Assembly (NCBI GenBank): GCA_902614905.1
Contig: CACMMN010000004.1
Location: 1 to 64,000, forward strand
Origin: an uncultured Pelagibacteraceae bacterium
GTDB lineage: Bacteria > Pseudomonadota > Alphaproteobacteria > Pelagibacterales > Pelagibacteraceae
DNA length: 64,000 nucleotides
Direction of reading: 5' to 3'
Position numbers and translations under genes: made by a program
The notes under the pieces: model-generated
The model's input: the letters and a program-made list of their open reading frames with translations, nothing else
Databases searched by the model: none
What the model was told of the DNA's origin: nothing
In this document: positions 37,602-49,345 of the stretch, piece by piece
How positions within the stretch are numbered: the stretch's first letter is position 1
Layout of the letters: each line of letters starts with the position of its first letter

Positions 37602-39989
37602 ATGGAAGTTAAATTTAATTCAGCATTACTACCTTTAAGAGATATAGTGGTCTTCCCGCACATGGTTATACCTTTATTTGTTGGTAGGGATAAATCTATA
37701 ACCGCTTTAAATGAAGTTATGAAGAAAGATAAAAAAATTATTTTAGTAACTCAAAAAAATTCTGAAGTAGACGACCCAAAAAAAAATGATATTTTTAATT
37801 ACGGATGTGAAAGTAATATTCTACAATTGCTCAAATTACCTGATGGGACGGTTAAAGTTTTAGTCGAAGGTATATCAAGAGTTAAAATAAATGAATTTCA
37901 AGATAATAATGAGTTTCTGTCATGTTCTTATGAAAAACTATCAGAAATGATTAATAAAGACGAAGATTTAATGCCATTGGCATTAAATTCAATAAAGAAA
38001 CTAGAAAAACTTACATCGATTAATAAAAAAATTTCTAATGAAACAATAAACAATATTAAACTTTTAAAAGATCCATCAAAAATCTCAGATAATATTGCAT
38101 CCCACCTGAATGCTACAATTTCTGAAAAACAACAAGTTTTCGAAACTTTGGATTTAAAGAAAAGATTAAATTTAATTAACAAAATTATGGATAATGAAAC
38201 AAGTATTATTGGAGTTGAAAAAAGAATACGTGGAAGAGTTAAAACACAAATGGAAAAAACCCAAAGAGAGTATTATTTAAATGAACAGCTTAAAGCTATA
38301 CAAAAGGAATTAGGTGAAATAGAAGATGGAAAAGATGAAACATCAAGTTTAAATAAAGCAATCTTAAGATCAAAAATGCCAAGAGAAGTAGAAAAGAAAT
38401 GCATGTCAGAATTAAAAAAACTTAAAAATATGAGTCCTATGTCAGCAGAAGCGACTGTAGTAAGAAATTATTTAGATTGGATGATCGATATACCGTGGTT
38501 TAAAAAAGACAAAGTAGATATAGATCTAAATAAAGCTCTTAAAGTTTTAGATGAAGACCACTTTGGACTAGAGAAGGTAAAAGAAAGAATTATAGAATTT
38601 TTGGCTGTTCAAAAAAGAATGAATAAAATTAGAGGACCAATACTTTGTTTAGTAGGACCACCTGGTGTAGGTAAAACTTCTTTAGGAAAATCAATAGCGA
38701 AAGCAACAAACAGACAGTTTGTTAGAATGTCTCTTGGTGGTGTAAGAGATGAAGCAGAGATTAGAGGACATAGGAGAACTTATATAGGTTCACTTCCAGG
38801 AAAAATTATTCAAATGATGAAAAAAGCTGGAACAAAAAATCCTTTATTTTTGCTCGATGAAATTGACAAAGTTGGAAATGATTATAGAGGAGATCCATCT
38901 TCAGCATTATTAGAGGCTTTAGATCCAGAGCAGAACACAACTTTTAATGATCATTATCTAGAGGTAGATTATGATCTTTCAGATGTTTTGTTTGTTACAA
39001 CTGCAAACACATTAAATATTCTACCACCTCTTCTTGATAGGATGGAAGTAATAAGAATACCTGGTTACACTGAGGATGAAAAAATTAATATAGCAAATAA
39101 ATATTTACTACCTAAGCAAATTAAAGACAATGGTGTTAAAGAGGGAGAAATGAACTTTGACGACGAAACTATTAAAGATGTAATTAGATATTATACAAAG
39201 GAGTCAGGAGTTAGAAATTTAGAAAGAGAAATATCCAAAATATCTAGAAAGGTTGTTAAAAAAGTTGTGAATAAAGAGTCTGAAAAAGTTAAAGTTGATA
39301 GTCAAAATTTATCAGACTTTTTAGGAGTGAGAAAATTTAAGTTTGGAGAAATTGAAGATTCAAATAAAATTGGAATAGTGACTGGTTTAGCTTGGACTGA
39401 GTTTGGTGGTGAAATACTAAAAATTGAGACTGTTAATATGCCGGGCAAAGGTAGAATGCAAATAACTGGAAAATTAGGTGATGTTATGCAGGAGTCAGTT
39501 AAAGCTGCTAAATCTTATGTAAGGTCTAAGTGTTTGGATTTTGGTATCATACCACCTACTTTTGAAAAGAAAGATTTTCATATTCATGTACCAGAGGGAG
39601 CTACACCAAAAGATGGACCATCTGCTGGTATCGCAATGGTCACTTCAATAGTTTCATCTATAACTAAAATTCCAGTTAATAAAGATGTTGCTATGACAGG
39701 CGAGGTAACTATTACAGGACAAGTTTTACCAATAGGTGGTTTAAAGGAAAAATTACTTGCTGCTCACAGAGCTGGAATAAAAGAAGTTTTAATTCCAAAA
39801 GAAAATAAAAAAGATTTGATAGATATACCAAAAAAAGTAAAAGATGATGTAAAAATCACCACAGTGGAGACTGCTGATGAAGTTTTAAAAATAGCCTTAA
39901 TAAAAGATCTAAAATCAGTCGAATGGGTTGAAGTTGATAGTATATCTGATAATAAAAAAAGCGAAAAAACTCCCGCAAGTATTCAATAA
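37602..39989 (+). CDS. lon: Lon endopeptidase La
   Basis: LLPLRDIVVFPHMVIPLFVGR, GPPGVGKTSLGKSIAKA, MSLGGVRDEAEIRGHRRTYIGSLPG, PKDGPSAGIAM catalytic Ser. Confidence 0.97.
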   Translation: MEVKFNSALLPLRDIVVFPHMVIPLFVGRDKSITALNEVMKKDKKIILVTQKNSEVDDPKKNDIFNYGCESNILQLLKLPDGTVKVLVEGISRVKINEFQDNNEFLSCSYEKLSEMINKDEDLMPLALNSIKKLEKLTSINKKISNETINNIKLLKDPSKISDNIASHLNATISEKQQVFETLDLKKRLNLINKIMDNETSIIGVEKRIRGRVKTQMEKTQREYYLNEQLKAIQKELGEIEDGKDETSSLNKAILRSKMPREVEKKCMSELKKLKNMSPMSAEATVVRNYLDWMIDIPWFKKDKVDIDLNKALKVLDEDHFGLEKVKERIIEFLAVQKRMNKIRGPILCLVGPPGVGKTSLGKSIAKATNRQFVRMSLGGVRDEAEIRGHRRTYIGSLPGKIIQMMKKAGTKNPLFLLDEIDKVGNDYRGDPSSALLEALDPEQNTTFNDHYLEVDYDLSDVLFVTTANTLNILPPLLDRMEVIRIPGYTEDEKINIANKYLLPKQIKDNGVKEGEMNFDDETIKDVIRYYTKESGVRNLEREISKISRKVVKKVVNKESEKVKVDSQNLSDFLGVRKFKFGEIEDSNKIGIVTGLAWTEFGGEILKIETVNMPGKGRMQITGKLGDVMQESVKAAKSYVRSKCLDFGIIPPTFEKKDFHIHVPEGATPKDGPSAGIAMVTSIVSSITKIPVNKDVAMTGEVTITGQVLPIGGLKEKLLAAHRAGIKEVLIPKENKKDLIDIPKKVKDDVKITTVETADEVLKIALIKDLKSVEWVEVDSISDNKKSEKTPASIQ

Positions 39990-40039
39990 TAAATAATTTA
40001 CATTATATCCACACTGATGTATTAGTAAATCACGTTGGA

Positions 40040-40115
40040 GGGCGGTTAGCTCAGTTGGTAGAGCATCTCGTTTACACCGAGGGGGTCAAAGGTTCGAGTC
40101 CTTTACTGCCCACCA
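40040..40115 (+). tRNA. tRNA-Val (anticodon TAC), CCA encoded
   Basis: Acceptor GGGCGGT/ACTGCCC, anticodon loop TTTACAC, T-loop GGTTCGAGTCC, ACCA. Upstream TTTACA-N17-TATTAG. Confidence 0.96.
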
Positions 40116-40126
40116 AAAAAAATTTA

Positions 40127-40203
40127 GGGGGTGTAGCTCAGTTGGTTAGAGCGATCGCCTGTCACGCGATAGGTCGCGGGTTCGAGTCCCGTCACTCCCG
40201 CCA
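40127..40203 (+). tRNA. tRNA-Asp (anticodon GTC), CCA encoded
   Basis: Acceptor GGGGGTG/CACTCCC, anticodon loop CTGTCAC, T-loop GGTTCGAGTCC, GCCA. Confidence 0.96.
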
Positions 40204-40307
40204 TAATGATAACTATTATCAATTAACGAAATCTTATAGCAAATAAGCCAATAAAAACGTGACGTAACTGCACTTTCAATTAGCATAAAAAATTATATAT
40301 AAATGAT

Positions 40308-40676
40308 ATGTCTTTAGAATTTTTAAATAATTATTTAACTATAATAATTTTTTTAACCATTGCTATATTACTTAGCTTGGGTTTTGTTGTACTTAATTTT
40401 GCTTTATCACCAAAAAATCCTGATCCAGAAAAGCTATCTGCTTATGAGTGTGGTTTTGAACCATTTAACGACTCTAGAATGGAATTTGATATAAGATTTT
40501 ATCTTGTAGCAATTCTATTCATTATTTTTGATTTAGAAATAGCATTTCTTTTTCCTTGGGCAATAACTTTAGGCAACATAGGTTATTTTGGTTTCTTTTC
40601 CATGATGTTATTTTTATTTATTTTAACTATTGGTTTTATTTATGAATGGAAGAAAGGCGCATTAGATTGGGAATAA
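40308..40676 (+). CDS. nuoA: NADH-quinone oxidoreductase subunit A
   Basis: [44 protein letters not shown]. Confidence 0.97.
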   Translation: MSLEFLNNYLTIIIFLTIAILLSLGFVVLNFALSPKNPDPEKLSAYECGFEPFNDSRMEFDIRFYLVAILFIIFDLEIAFLFPWAITLGNIGYFGFFSMMLFLFILTIGFIYEWKKGALDWE

Positions 40677-40677
40677 T

Positions 40678-41199
40678 ATGAATTTAGTAGATAGAGAAAA
40701 ACAAATACCTGAGGAGTTTAAAGATCTTGCAAAAGAATTTGCAGACAAAGGTTTTATCACTACATCAATGGATAATTTGATTAATTGGGCTCGATCAGGA
40801 TCATTACATTGGATGACATTTGGTCTTGCATGTTGCGCTGTGGAAATGATGCAAACATCTATGCCAAGATACGATCTAGAGAGATTTGGAGCAGCACCTA
40901 GAGCATCACCCAGGCAATCTGATGTAATGATTGTAGCAGGAACATTAACAAATAAAATGGCACCAGCTTTAAGAAAAGTTTATGATCAAATGCCGGAACC
41001 TAGATATGTAATATCTATGGGTAGCTGCGCAAATGGAGGTGGTTACTATCATTACTCTTACTCGGTTGTTAGAGGTTGTGACAGAATAGTTCCGGTCGAT
41101 GTTTATGTGCCTGGTTGCCCACCTTCGGCTGAAGCATTGTTATACGGAATATTGCAACTACAGAAAAAAATAAGGAATCGTGGATCTTTACAAAGATAA
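40678..41199 (+). CDS. nuoB: NADH-quinone oxidoreductase subunit B
   Basis: [82 protein letters not shown]. Confidence 0.98.
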   Translation: MNLVDREKQIPEEFKDLAKEFADKGFITTSMDNLINWARSGSLHWMTFGLACCAVEMMQTSMPRYDLERFGAAPRASPRQSDVMIVAGTLTNKMAPALRKVYDQMPEPRYVISMGSCANGGGYYHYSYSVVRGCDRIVPVDVYVPGCPPSAEALLYGILQLQKKIRNRGSLQR

Positions 41200-41200
41200 A

Positions 41201-41794
41201 ATGTCATTATCAAACTTAGAAAAAAAAATTAATTCTGAACTAACAACAAAAATTAATTCATCAAGAATTAATCATGATCAACTCGAAATTCAGATAAATA
41301 AAGAGTCGCTATTAGATGTTGTAATTTTTTTAAAGAAAAATAATTCAACTAAATTTAAGCAACTAATAGATATTACGGCAGTAGATTATATTGGGAGTGA
41401 AAATAGGTTTAAAATGATTTATTTATTTTTAAGTCACGAATATAATCTAAGAATTAATTTATATTTTAATATAAATGAAAACGAAATGGTAAATTCTCTT
41501 ACGAAAGTTTATCCTTCTGCTAATTGGATGGAAAGAGAAGTTTTTGATATGTATGGTATTAAATTTAATGATCATCCAGATCTCAGAAGAATACTTACAG
41601 ATTATGGTTTTTCTGGACATCCTTTAAGGAAAGATTTTCCTATAACTGGTCATTCAGAGGTTAGATACAGTGAGGAAAAGAAAAAAGTTATTTACGAGCC
41701 AGTAAAACTTGAACAAAATTATAGAAATTTTGATTACGCAAGTCCTTGGGAAGGAACAGAATATATTAAAGAAGTGCAAAAAAAAAATGACTAA
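41201..41794 (+). CDS. nuoC: NADH-quinone oxidoreductase subunit C
   Basis: [40 protein letters not shown]. Start at 41201 preferred. Confidence 0.96.
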   Translation: MSLSNLEKKINSELTTKINSSRINHDQLEIQINKESLLDVVIFLKKNNSTKFKQLIDITAVDYIGSENRFKMIYLFLSHEYNLRINLYFNINENEMVNSLTKVYPSANWMEREVFDMYGIKFNDHPDLRRILTDYGFSGHPLRKDFPITGHSEVRYSEEKKKVIYEPVKLEQNYRNFDYASPWEGTEYIKEVQKKND

Positions 41795-42962
41795 AGAAAA
41801 AAAAACTCTTAACTTAAATTTTGGACCCCAGCACCCTGCTGCGCATGGTGTTTTAAGATTAATATTAGAATTGGATGGTGAAATAGTTGAAAAAGCAGAT
41901 CCACACATAGGTTTATTACACAGAGGTACTGAAAAATTAATTGAAAACAAAACTTACTCACAAGCTATACCTTATTTCGATCGACTTGATTATGTTGCAC
42001 CTATGAATCAAGAGCATGCATTTGCTCTTGCAATTGAAAGAATTATGAATGTTGAAGTTCCAATTAGAGGACAATATATAAGAGTAATTTTTTGCGAAAT
42101 TGGTAGAATTTTAAGTCATATTTTAAATATTACTACACAAGCATTAGATGTTGGAGCTTTAACACCTTCTCTTTGGGGATTTGAAGAAAGAGAAAAATTA
42201 ATGGGTTTTTATGAAAGAGTATCTGGTTCGAGACTACATGCTAATTATTTTAGACCAGGTGGTGTACATAAAGATTTACCAAGAGGTTTAGAAAAAGATA
42301 TTTTAGACTTTTGTAAAACATTTCCAAAAATAATTGATGATTTAGAAATATTGTTGACAGATAACAGAATATTTAAACAAAGAAACGTTGATATTGGAAT
42401 TGTGTCTAAAGAAGATGCATTAAATTACTCTTTTTCAGGAGTAATGCTAAGAGGTTCAGGAATACCTTGGGATTTAAGAAAATCACAACCTTATGATTGT
42501 TATGAACAAATAGATTTTAAAATTCCGATTGGAAAGAATGGAGACTGTTACGATAGATATTTGTGTAGAATTGAAGAAATGAGAGAAAGTGTAAAAATTA
42601 TTGAACAATGTTTAAAAAATCTCCCCAAAGGTCCAGTTAAATCTATGGATAACAAACTTACGCCTCCACCAAAAAAAGAGATTAAACAATCAATGGAGGC
42701 TTTAATACACCATTTTAAATTGTTTACAGAGGGATATAGAGTTAAAAAAGATGAAATTTATACTGCTGTTGAGGCACCTAAAGGTGAGTTTGGTGTTTAT
42801 TTAATTTCAGATGGAACTAACAGACCTTATAAATGTAAAATTAGAGCACCAGGTTTTTCCCATCTGCAAGCAATGGATTACTTAATTAAAGGACACATGT
42901 TAGCTGATGTACCAGCTGTGCTAGGTTCCTTAGATATAGTTTTTGGAGAGATTGATCGATGA
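41787..42962 (+). CDS. nuoD: NADH-quinone oxidoreductase subunit D
   Basis: [53 protein letters not shown]. Start at 41787 preferred. Confidence 0.97.
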   Translation: MTKEKKTLNLNFGPQHPAAHGVLRLILELDGEIVEKADPHIGLLHRGTEKLIENKTYSQAIPYFDRLDYVAPMNQEHAFALAIERIMNVEVPIRGQYIRVIFCEIGRILSHILNITTQALDVGALTPSLWGFEEREKLMGFYERVSGSRLHANYFRPGGVHKDLPRGLEKDILDFCKTFPKIIDDLEILLTDNRIFKQRNVDIGIVSKEDALNYSFSGVMLRGSGIPWDLRKSQPYDCYEQIDFKIPIGKNGDCYDRYLCRIEEMRESVKIIEQCLKNLPKGPVKSMDNKLTPPPKKEIKQSMEALIHHFKLFTEGYRVKKDEIYTAVEAPKGEFGVYLISDGTNRPYKCKIRAPGFSHLQAMDYLIKGHMLADVPAVLGSLDIVFGEIDR

Positions 42963-43567
42963 GTTTAAAAAAAGTTTCTAAAGAGCAACCACATAAATTT
43001 GAATTTAGTGAAGAGAATTTGAATTTAGCAAAAAAAATAGTTTTAAATTATCCAACTGGAAAAAAGAAGAGCGCAGTTATGGCGCTGCTTTATTTAGCGC
43101 AAAAACAAAATAATAACTGGATACCTTTAGCGGCTATGAAATACATAGCTAAATATTTAGATATTTCTTACATAAATGTTTATGAGGTTGCAACCTTTTA
43201 TTCAATGTACAATTTGAGTCCAGTTGGAAAATATTTTATACAAATTTGTACAACAACACCATGCATGATAAGAGGAGCGTATAAACTTGTTGATGTTTGT
43301 AAAAAAAATATTTCTGAAAAAGAAAATGAATCCCCTGGCAAAAAAAATTGCTCTTGGACTGAGGTTGAGTGTTTAGGTGCCTGCATAAGTGCTCCAATGG
43401 CTCAAATTAACGAAGATTATTATGAAGACTTAAATGTAAAACAGTTTGAAAGTATAGTTAAAGATATTTTAAAAGATGTAAAACCTAAACCAGGTTCATA
43501 TCGTGGAAGAGTAAATTCAGAACCTGAAAAAAACAGACAAACTCTACTGGAAATTAAGAATGCTTGA
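42959..43567 (+). CDS. nuoE: NADH-quinone oxidoreductase subunit E
   Basis: [32 protein letters not shown]...[19 protein letters not shown]. Confidence 0.96.
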   Translation: MSLKKVSKEQPHKFEFSEENLNLAKKIVLNYPTGKKKSAVMALLYLAQKQNNNWIPLAAMKYIAKYLDISYINVYEVATFYSMYNLSPVGKYFIQICTTTPCMIRGAYKLVDVCKKNISEKENESPGKKNCSWTEVECLGACISAPMAQINEDYYEDLNVKQFESIVKDILKDVKPKPGSYRGRVNSEPEKNRQTLLEIKNA

Positions 43568-44903
43568 AGATAAAGATAGAATTTTTAAAAATTTATATAA
43601 TGACTTGGGTGCAGACATAGATTCAGCAAAAAATAGGGGTGATTGGTCTAATACAAAAGAAATTTGCTCTAAAGGACGAGATTGGATTATCGAAGAAGTA
43701 AAAAAATCAGAGTTAAGGGGTAGAGGTGGAGCGGGTTTTCCAACTGGCTTAAAGTGGTCCTTCGCACCAAAAAAAGTTGGAGCTAAACCTCATTATCTAG
43801 TGATAAATGCAGATGAGTCTGAGCCTGGCACATGTAAAGATAGAGATATTTTGAGATTTGAACCTCATAAACTTATTGAGGGTTGTTTAATTGCATCATA
43901 CGCAGTCAACGCTCACAAATGTTACATTTATTTGAGAGGAGAATATTATAATGAAGGTTTAAAACTTCAAAAAGCAATTGATGAAGCTTACAAAGCTAAT
44001 CTAATTGGAAAAAACTCATCAGGTACTGGGTGGGAACTTGATATTTATATACACTATGGTGCAGGTGCATATATCTGTGGTGAAGAAACTGCTCTTTTAG
44101 AGAGCATTGAAGGTAATAAAGGACAACCAAGGTTAAAACCACCTTTTCCAGCTATCGTAGGACTATATGGATGTCCCACAATCATAAATAACGTCGAGAC
44201 TATAGCGGTAGTACCTACAATATTAAGAAAAGGATCAAAATGGTTTGCATCTTTGGGTAAACCAAAAAATACTGGAACTAAAATATTTTGCATTTCAGGA
44301 AATGTTAACAGTCCATGTAACGTTGAGGAAGAGATGGGTATTAAATTAAAAGATTTAATAGAAAAACATGCTGGTGGAGTTGTTGGGGGATGGGATAATT
44401 TACAAGCTGTTATTCCAGGAGGTTCATCTATGCCAATGTTAAGCAAAGAAATAAGTGAAAATATAACTATGGACTTTGACTCACTTGTGGAAAATAACAG
44501 TGGTTTAGGAACAGCAGGAATAATTGTTATAAATAAAGATCAAGACATTATTAAATGTATGGCTAGAATAGCTAGATTTTATAAACATGAAAGTTGCGGA
44601 CAATGCACACCATGCAGAGAAGGCTCAGGTTGGATGTGGAGAATTTTGGAAAGGATGGCAAAGGGAGAAGCTTCAAAAGATGAGGTTAACATGCTTTCTG
44701 ATGTCACCAAACAAATCGAAGGTCATACTATTTGTGCGTTTGGAGAAGGATCAGCCTGGCCAGTACAAGGTTTACTGAGACATTTCAAAAAAGAAATTAT
44801 CGAGAGAAATAATTTTGATCCATTAGTTAAAAATAGTAAAAATATTCCATATTTAATTGACCAACATATATTAGAGGAAGATATTAAAAATGTTAAAAGT
44901 TAA
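43560..44903 (+). CDS. nuoF: NADH-quinone oxidoreductase subunit F
   Basis: [63 protein letters not shown]. Confidence 0.98.
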   Translation: MLEDKDRIFKNLYNDLGADIDSAKNRGDWSNTKEICSKGRDWIIEEVKKSELRGRGGAGFPTGLKWSFAPKKVGAKPHYLVINADESEPGTCKDRDILRFEPHKLIEGCLIASYAVNAHKCYIYLRGEYYNEGLKLQKAIDEAYKANLIGKNSSGTGWELDIYIHYGAGAYICGEETALLESIEGNKGQPRLKPPFPAIVGLYGCPTIINNVETIAVVPTILRKGSKWFASLGKPKNTGTKIFCISGNVNSPCNVEEEMGIKLKDLIEKHAGGVVGGWDNLQAVIPGGSSMPMLSKEISENITMDFDSLVENNSGLGTAGIIVINKDQDIIKCMARIARFYKHESCGQCTPCREGSGWMWRILERMAKGEASKDEVNMLSDVTKQIEGHTICAFGEGSAWPVQGLLRHFKKEIIERNNFDPLVKNSKNIPYLIDQHILEEDIKNVKS

Positions 44904-46911
44904 AGTTAATGACATTGATATTGAGGTAGAGGAAGGTCTAACAGTTTTACAAGCTTGTGAAATAGCAGGAGCGGAGATACCTAGGTTCTGTTATCACGAA
45001 AAACTATCAATTGCCGGTAATTGTAGAATGTGCTTGGTTGAAATTGAAAAATCAAAAAAACCAGTTGCATCATGCGCAATGCCAGTTGCAGATGGAATGA
45101 ACATCAAAACAAATACAAAACTAGTCGAAAAGGCTAGAAAAGGAGTAATGGAATTTCTTTTAGCAAATCATCCTTTAGATTGTCCCGTCTGCGACCAAGG
45201 TGGAGAATGTGACTTACAAGATCAATCAATGTTTTATGGAATTGATAAATCAAGATTTAAGGAAAATAAAAGATTTGTACCAGAAAAATATATGGGGCCA
45301 CTAATAAAAACTCAGATGACTAGATGTATACATTGTACAAGGTGTGTAAGATTTGCAACTGAGGTTGCTGGAGTGCCAGAAATTGGTGCTATTGGCAGAG
45401 GCGAAGATATGCAAATAACAACTTATTTAGAAAAGGCAATGAAGTCTGAACTATCAGCAAATGTTATTGATTTATGTCCAGTTGGAGCACTTACCTCTAA
45501 ACCTTATGTATTTGAAGCAAGACCTTGGGAGTTAAAAAAAACTGAAACTGTAGACGTTATGGATGCAGTAGGTTCCAATATACGTGTTGATACTTATGGA
45601 TGGGAAGTAAAAAGAATTTTGCCAAAAATAAATGAAGATATTAATGAAGAATGGATTTCGGATAAGACTAGATATGCATGCGATGGTTTGAAGTATCAGA
45701 GATTAGATGCTCCTTATATTAAAAAAGACAATAGTTTTAAAAAAATTAGTTGGCAAGATGCACTTCAAATTTTAAAAGATAAAATAAATGTAACAAAACC
45801 TGAAAAAATAGCAGGTTTAACTGGTGATCTTACAAATATGGAAACATTGTTTGCGTGTAAAGAATTGTTTCATAAAGTTCTAAAATCTAAAAATTTAGAG
45901 TCTAGAGAAAAAAATATTTATATAAATTTAAATGATAGAAAAAACTACCTTTTTAACTCTGAAATCAAAGGTATTGAAAAAAGTGATTTGATTTTATTAA
46001 TTGGTACAAATCCAAGATATGAAGCCACAATGCTGAACACTAGAATTAGAAAGTCTTTTTTAAAAAATAATACAGAAATTTTTTCTTTAGAGAATTTAGG
46101 AGATCTTACGTACAATTATAAAGTACTTTCAAATACGACAGAGGAAATAAAAAAAATTATCGAAAATAATTGTGATATCTCAAGTAAAATCAAAAATGCA
46201 AAATACCCTTTAGTAATATTTGGTGAGTCTGCTCTTACATTGAATTCATCTAAATATATGTTTGAAGGTTTTAAAAAATTTCTACATGAAAATAATAAAA
46301 TCACCGAGGAATGGAATTCACTAAATATTCTTAATACTAATGCTTCAGCTGTTGGTTCATATGACCTAGATATAGTTTGTAAAACAAATGAAACATTAGA
46401 AAAAATAAACAAAAACTTTTTTGAAATAATATTTTTAATTGGTCAAGATAATGTCTCAATAAATAAAAAAAATGAATTTATTGTTTATGTAGGAAGTCAT
46501 GGAGACAAAGGTGCTGAAATAGCTGATCTTGTGCTTCCAGGTGCTGCGTTTACAGAACAAAATGGATTTTTTACAAATTTAGAGGGAAAGTTGCAGATGG
46601 CATTTAAAGCTTCTTACCCTCCTGGTGAAGCAAAGGAAGATTGGGTTATAATTAATGAAATATCTAAATTAATTGATGGAAATGGTTTGTTTAAAGATAA
46701 AAATGAACTTTTGACTGCAATGAACAGTTATATTAACTCAAATAAAAAAAACGAATTTTCAAACTTATTCAAAGAAGAATATATAAATGAAAAGATTTTA
46801 ACTTTGCCTATAGATTATTATCATTCAAATGTTATTGCTAGATCATCAAAAACTATGAATGAATGTAGAAATATTAGATCTAAATTAAAAAAAACAGGTA
46901 CAGAAGGATAA
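44890..46911 (+). CDS. nuoG: NADH-quinone oxidoreductase subunit G
   Basis: [58 protein letters not shown]. Confidence 0.97.
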   Translation: MLKVKVNDIDIEVEEGLTVLQACEIAGAEIPRFCYHEKLSIAGNCRMCLVEIEKSKKPVASCAMPVADGMNIKTNTKLVEKARKGVMEFLLANHPLDCPVCDQGGECDLQDQSMFYGIDKSRFKENKRFVPEKYMGPLIKTQMTRCIHCTRCVRFATEVAGVPEIGAIGRGEDMQITTYLEKAMKSELSANVIDLCPVGALTSKPYVFEARPWELKKTETVDVMDAVGSNIRVDTYGWEVKRILPKINEDINEEWISDKTRYACDGLKYQRLDAPYIKKDNSFKKISWQDALQILKDKINVTKPEKIAGLTGDLTNMETLFACKELFHKVLKSKNLESREKNIYINLNDRKNYLFNSEIKGIEKSDLILLIGTNPRYEATMLNTRIRKSFLKNNTEIFSLENLGDLTYNYKVLSNTTEEIKKIIENNCDISSKIKNAKYPLVIFGESALTLNSSKYMFEGFKKFLHENNKITEEWNSLNILNTNASAVGSYDLDIVCKTNETLEKINKNFFEIIFLIGQDNVSINKKNEFIVYVGSHGDKGAEIADLVLPGAAFTEQNGFFTNLEGKLQMAFKASYPPGEAKEDWVIINEISKLIDGNGLFKDKNELLTAMNSYINSNKKNEFSNLFKEEYINEKILTLPIDYYHSNVIARSSKTMNECRNIRSKLKKTGTEG

Positions 46912-46912
46912 A

Positions 46913-47911
46913 GTGGAGTATTTAAATATTTTATTTTCAGAGACTTACAAAATTTTATTTCTCTTGTTACCAGTTTTGGTCTCAGTCGCCATGATAGTAT
47001 GGTTAGATAGACGTATTTGGGCTTTTGTTCAGAAAAGAAAAGGACCAAACGTTGTTGGACCTTTTGGATTACTTCAATCTTTAGCGGATGCTTTAAAATA
47101 CATATTTAAAGAAATAATAATTCCTGCAAGCTCAAACAAAATTATTTTTATTCTTGCTCCCATAGTTACAATGACACTTGCTTTAGTGGCTTGGGCAGTA
47201 ATTCCATTTAGTGAAGATTTTGTGCTAGCAGACATTAATGTTGGAATATTATATATTTTTGCAATCTCATCGTTAGGTGTTTATGGTATTATAATGGGAG
47301 GTTGGGCCTCAAACTCAAAATATCCTTTTTTAGGCTCGATTAGATCTGCTGCACAAATGGTTTCTTATGAAGTTTCAATAGGTGTAATAATAATAAATGT
47401 TTTGCTATGTGTAGGTTCTTTAAATTTAGGTGACATTGTTTTAGCTCAAGAAAACATATGGTTTGTGGTTCCGCTTTTTCCTATGTTTGTAATTTTTTTT
47501 ATTTCTGCGTTAGCAGAGACAAATCGACCACCATTTGATTTGCCCGAAGCAGAGGCAGAATTAGTATCTGGATACCAAACAGAATATTCAGGAATGATGT
47601 ATGCAATGTTTTGGTTAGGTGAATATGCAAATATTTTATTAATGTGTGCATTAGGTTCTATATTGTTTTTAGGTGGTTGGCTCTCTCCTTTAGATATTTT
47701 TCCCTTTACAATGGTACCAGATCCACTGTGGCTAGTTATAAAAATACTTTTTTTATTTATTTTATTTGCTTTAGTTAAAGCTATTGTGCCAAGATATAGA
47801 TATGATCAATTGATGAGACTAGGATGGAAAGTATTTTTACCAATTTCGTTAATTTGGGTTGTTTTAACTTCTGGCTACTTATTGTATTTTGATCTGTTAC
47901 CAAAAAGCTAA
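46913..47911 (+). CDS. nuoH: NADH-quinone oxidoreductase subunit H
   Basis: [60 protein letters not shown] start. Confidence 0.97.
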   Translation: MEYLNILFSETYKILFLLLPVLVSVAMIVWLDRRIWAFVQKRKGPNVVGPFGLLQSLADALKYIFKEIIIPASSNKIIFILAPIVTMTLALVAWAVIPFSEDFVLADINVGILYIFAISSLGVYGIIMGGWASNSKYPFLGSIRSAAQMVSYEVSIGVIIINVLLCVGSLNLGDIVLAQENIWFVVPLFPMFVIFFISALAETNRPPFDLPEAEAELVSGYQTEYSGMMYAMFWLGEYANILLMCALGSILFLGGWLSPLDIFPFTMVPDPLWLVIKILFLFILFALVKAIVPRYRYDQLMRLGWKVFLPISLIWVVLTSGYLLYFDLLPKS

Positions 47912-47913
47912 TT

Positions 47914-48399
47914 ATGAAAATATCAAGATTTATAAAAACTGTTTTTATGTTTGACTTTTTAAGAGGTTTAATGATCGCAATAAAAGAAATGTTTAAAACA
48001 AAAAAAACTATCAACTACCCATTTGAAAAGGGCAAAATAAGCCCAAGGTTTAGAGGAGAGCACGCATTAAGAAGATATCCTAATGGAGAAGAAAGATGTA
48101 TCGCATGTAAGTTATGTGAAGCTGTTTGTCCAGCGCAAGCAATTACAATAGAATCTAGTGAAAGAGAAGATGGTAGCAGAAAAACTACTAGATATGATAT
48201 CGATATGTTAAAGTGTATTTATTGTGGTTTATGCGAAGAGTCTTGTCCTGTAGATGCGATTGTGCAAGGACCAAATTTTGAGTTCGCAACAGAAACTAGA
48301 GAAGAGCTGTATTATACAAAAGAAAAACTTCTTGAAAATGGAGATAGATGGGAAAGTGTTTTATCCGCAAATATTAAGGCAGATAATCCACATAGATAA
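47914..48399 (+). CDS. nuoI: NADH-quinone oxidoreductase subunit I
   Basis: [35 protein letters not shown]...[24 protein letters not shown]. Confidence 0.98.
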   Translation: MKISRFIKTVFMFDFLRGLMIAIKEMFKTKKTINYPFEKGKISPRFRGEHALRRYPNGEERCIACKLCEAVCPAQAITIESSEREDGSRKTTRYDIDMLKCIYCGLCEESCPVDAIVQGPNFEFATETREELYYTKEKLLENGDRWESVLSANIKADNPHR

Positions 48400-48407
48400 T
48401 TATTTAC

Positions 48408-49040
48408 ATGCCAGCTCACGCATTTTTTTTTTACATATTTTCATTAATTGCAATTGTATCAGCAATAATGGTAACAGCTTCAAAAAACACAGTTCACTCA
48501 GTTTTTTTTTTAATCTTAGATTTTATTAGTATTTCTTGCTTATTCATTTTAATAGGCGCAGAATTTCTTGGAATGATAATGTTGATTGTGTATGTGGGCG
48601 CTGTAGCTGTATTGTTTTTATTTGTGGTTATGATGTTGAACGTTGCTCAGCAAAAAAACCAATGGTTTGGTGCTGCCACAGGAAGCAAACATATTCCAGT
48701 AGGAATGGTTGTAAGTTTAATAATTTTCTTTGAATTATTAATTGTTATTGGTGGATGGAAATTAAAACCTGATTTAAGTAATGACTTTATAAATCTTTCG
48801 ACTACTAATATTACTAATACACATTCTATTGGCAATGTCCTTTATACTGATTATATACACTTGTTTCAATTATCCGGAATGATTTTGCTAGTTGCAATGA
48901 TTGGTGCAATAGTTTTAACGTTTAGACAACGATCTGGCTTAAAAAGACAAAGTTATATTAGGCAAATCTCAAGAGAAAAAAATGATGGAGTAGAATTAGT
49001 AGATGTTAAAAATAAAGAAGGGGTCAAAATAGATGTTTGA
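48408..49040 (+). CDS. nuoJ: NADH-quinone oxidoreductase subunit J
   Basis: [30 protein letters not shown]. Confidence 0.96.
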   Translation: MPAHAFFFYIFSLIAIVSAIMVTASKNTVHSVFFLILDFISISCLFILIGAEFLGMIMLIVYVGAVAVLFLFVVMMLNVAQQKNQWFGAATGSKHIPVGMVVSLIIFFELLIVIGGWKLKPDLSNDFINLSTTNITNTHSIGNVLYTDYIHLFQLSGMILLVAMIGAIVLTFRQRSGLKRQSYIRQISREKNDGVELVDVKNKEGVKIDV

Positions 49041-49344
49041 TATTAGCATAGGACATTATTTAACTCTGGGTGCAGTAATTTTTACAATTGGAGTTGTTGG
49101 AATTTTTTTAAATAGAAAAAATGTAATAGTAATTCTAATGAGCATTGAATTGATATTATTAGCAGTAAATATAAATTTAGTATCTTTTTCTATTTTTTTG
49201 AATGATTTAAGTGGTCAAATTTTTACTCTATTTATATTAACTGTTGCAGCAGCAGAAGCTGCAATAGGTTTAGCTATAATAGTTGTTTACTATAGAAATT
49301 CAGGCACAATTAGGGTTGAGGAAATAGACAAGCTTAAAGGGTAA
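49033..49344 (+). CDS. nuoK: NADH-quinone oxidoreductase subunit K
   Basis: [24 protein letters not shown]. Confidence 0.96.
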   Translation: MFDISIGHYLTLGAVIFTIGVVGIFLNRKNVIVILMSIELILLAVNINLVSFSIFLNDLSGQIFTLFILTVAAAEAAIGLAIIVVYYRNSGTIRVEEIDKLKG

Positions 49345-49345
49345 A

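Noticed and set aside
40055-40246. 63-aa plus-strand ORF in the track
   Set aside because: It lies across tRNA-Val and tRNA-Asp; both fold as tRNAs with encoded CCA.
44054-44446. 130-aa ORF antisense to nuoF
   Set aside because: Mirror of a strongly conserved CDS, no own SD or family motif; typical shadow ORF.
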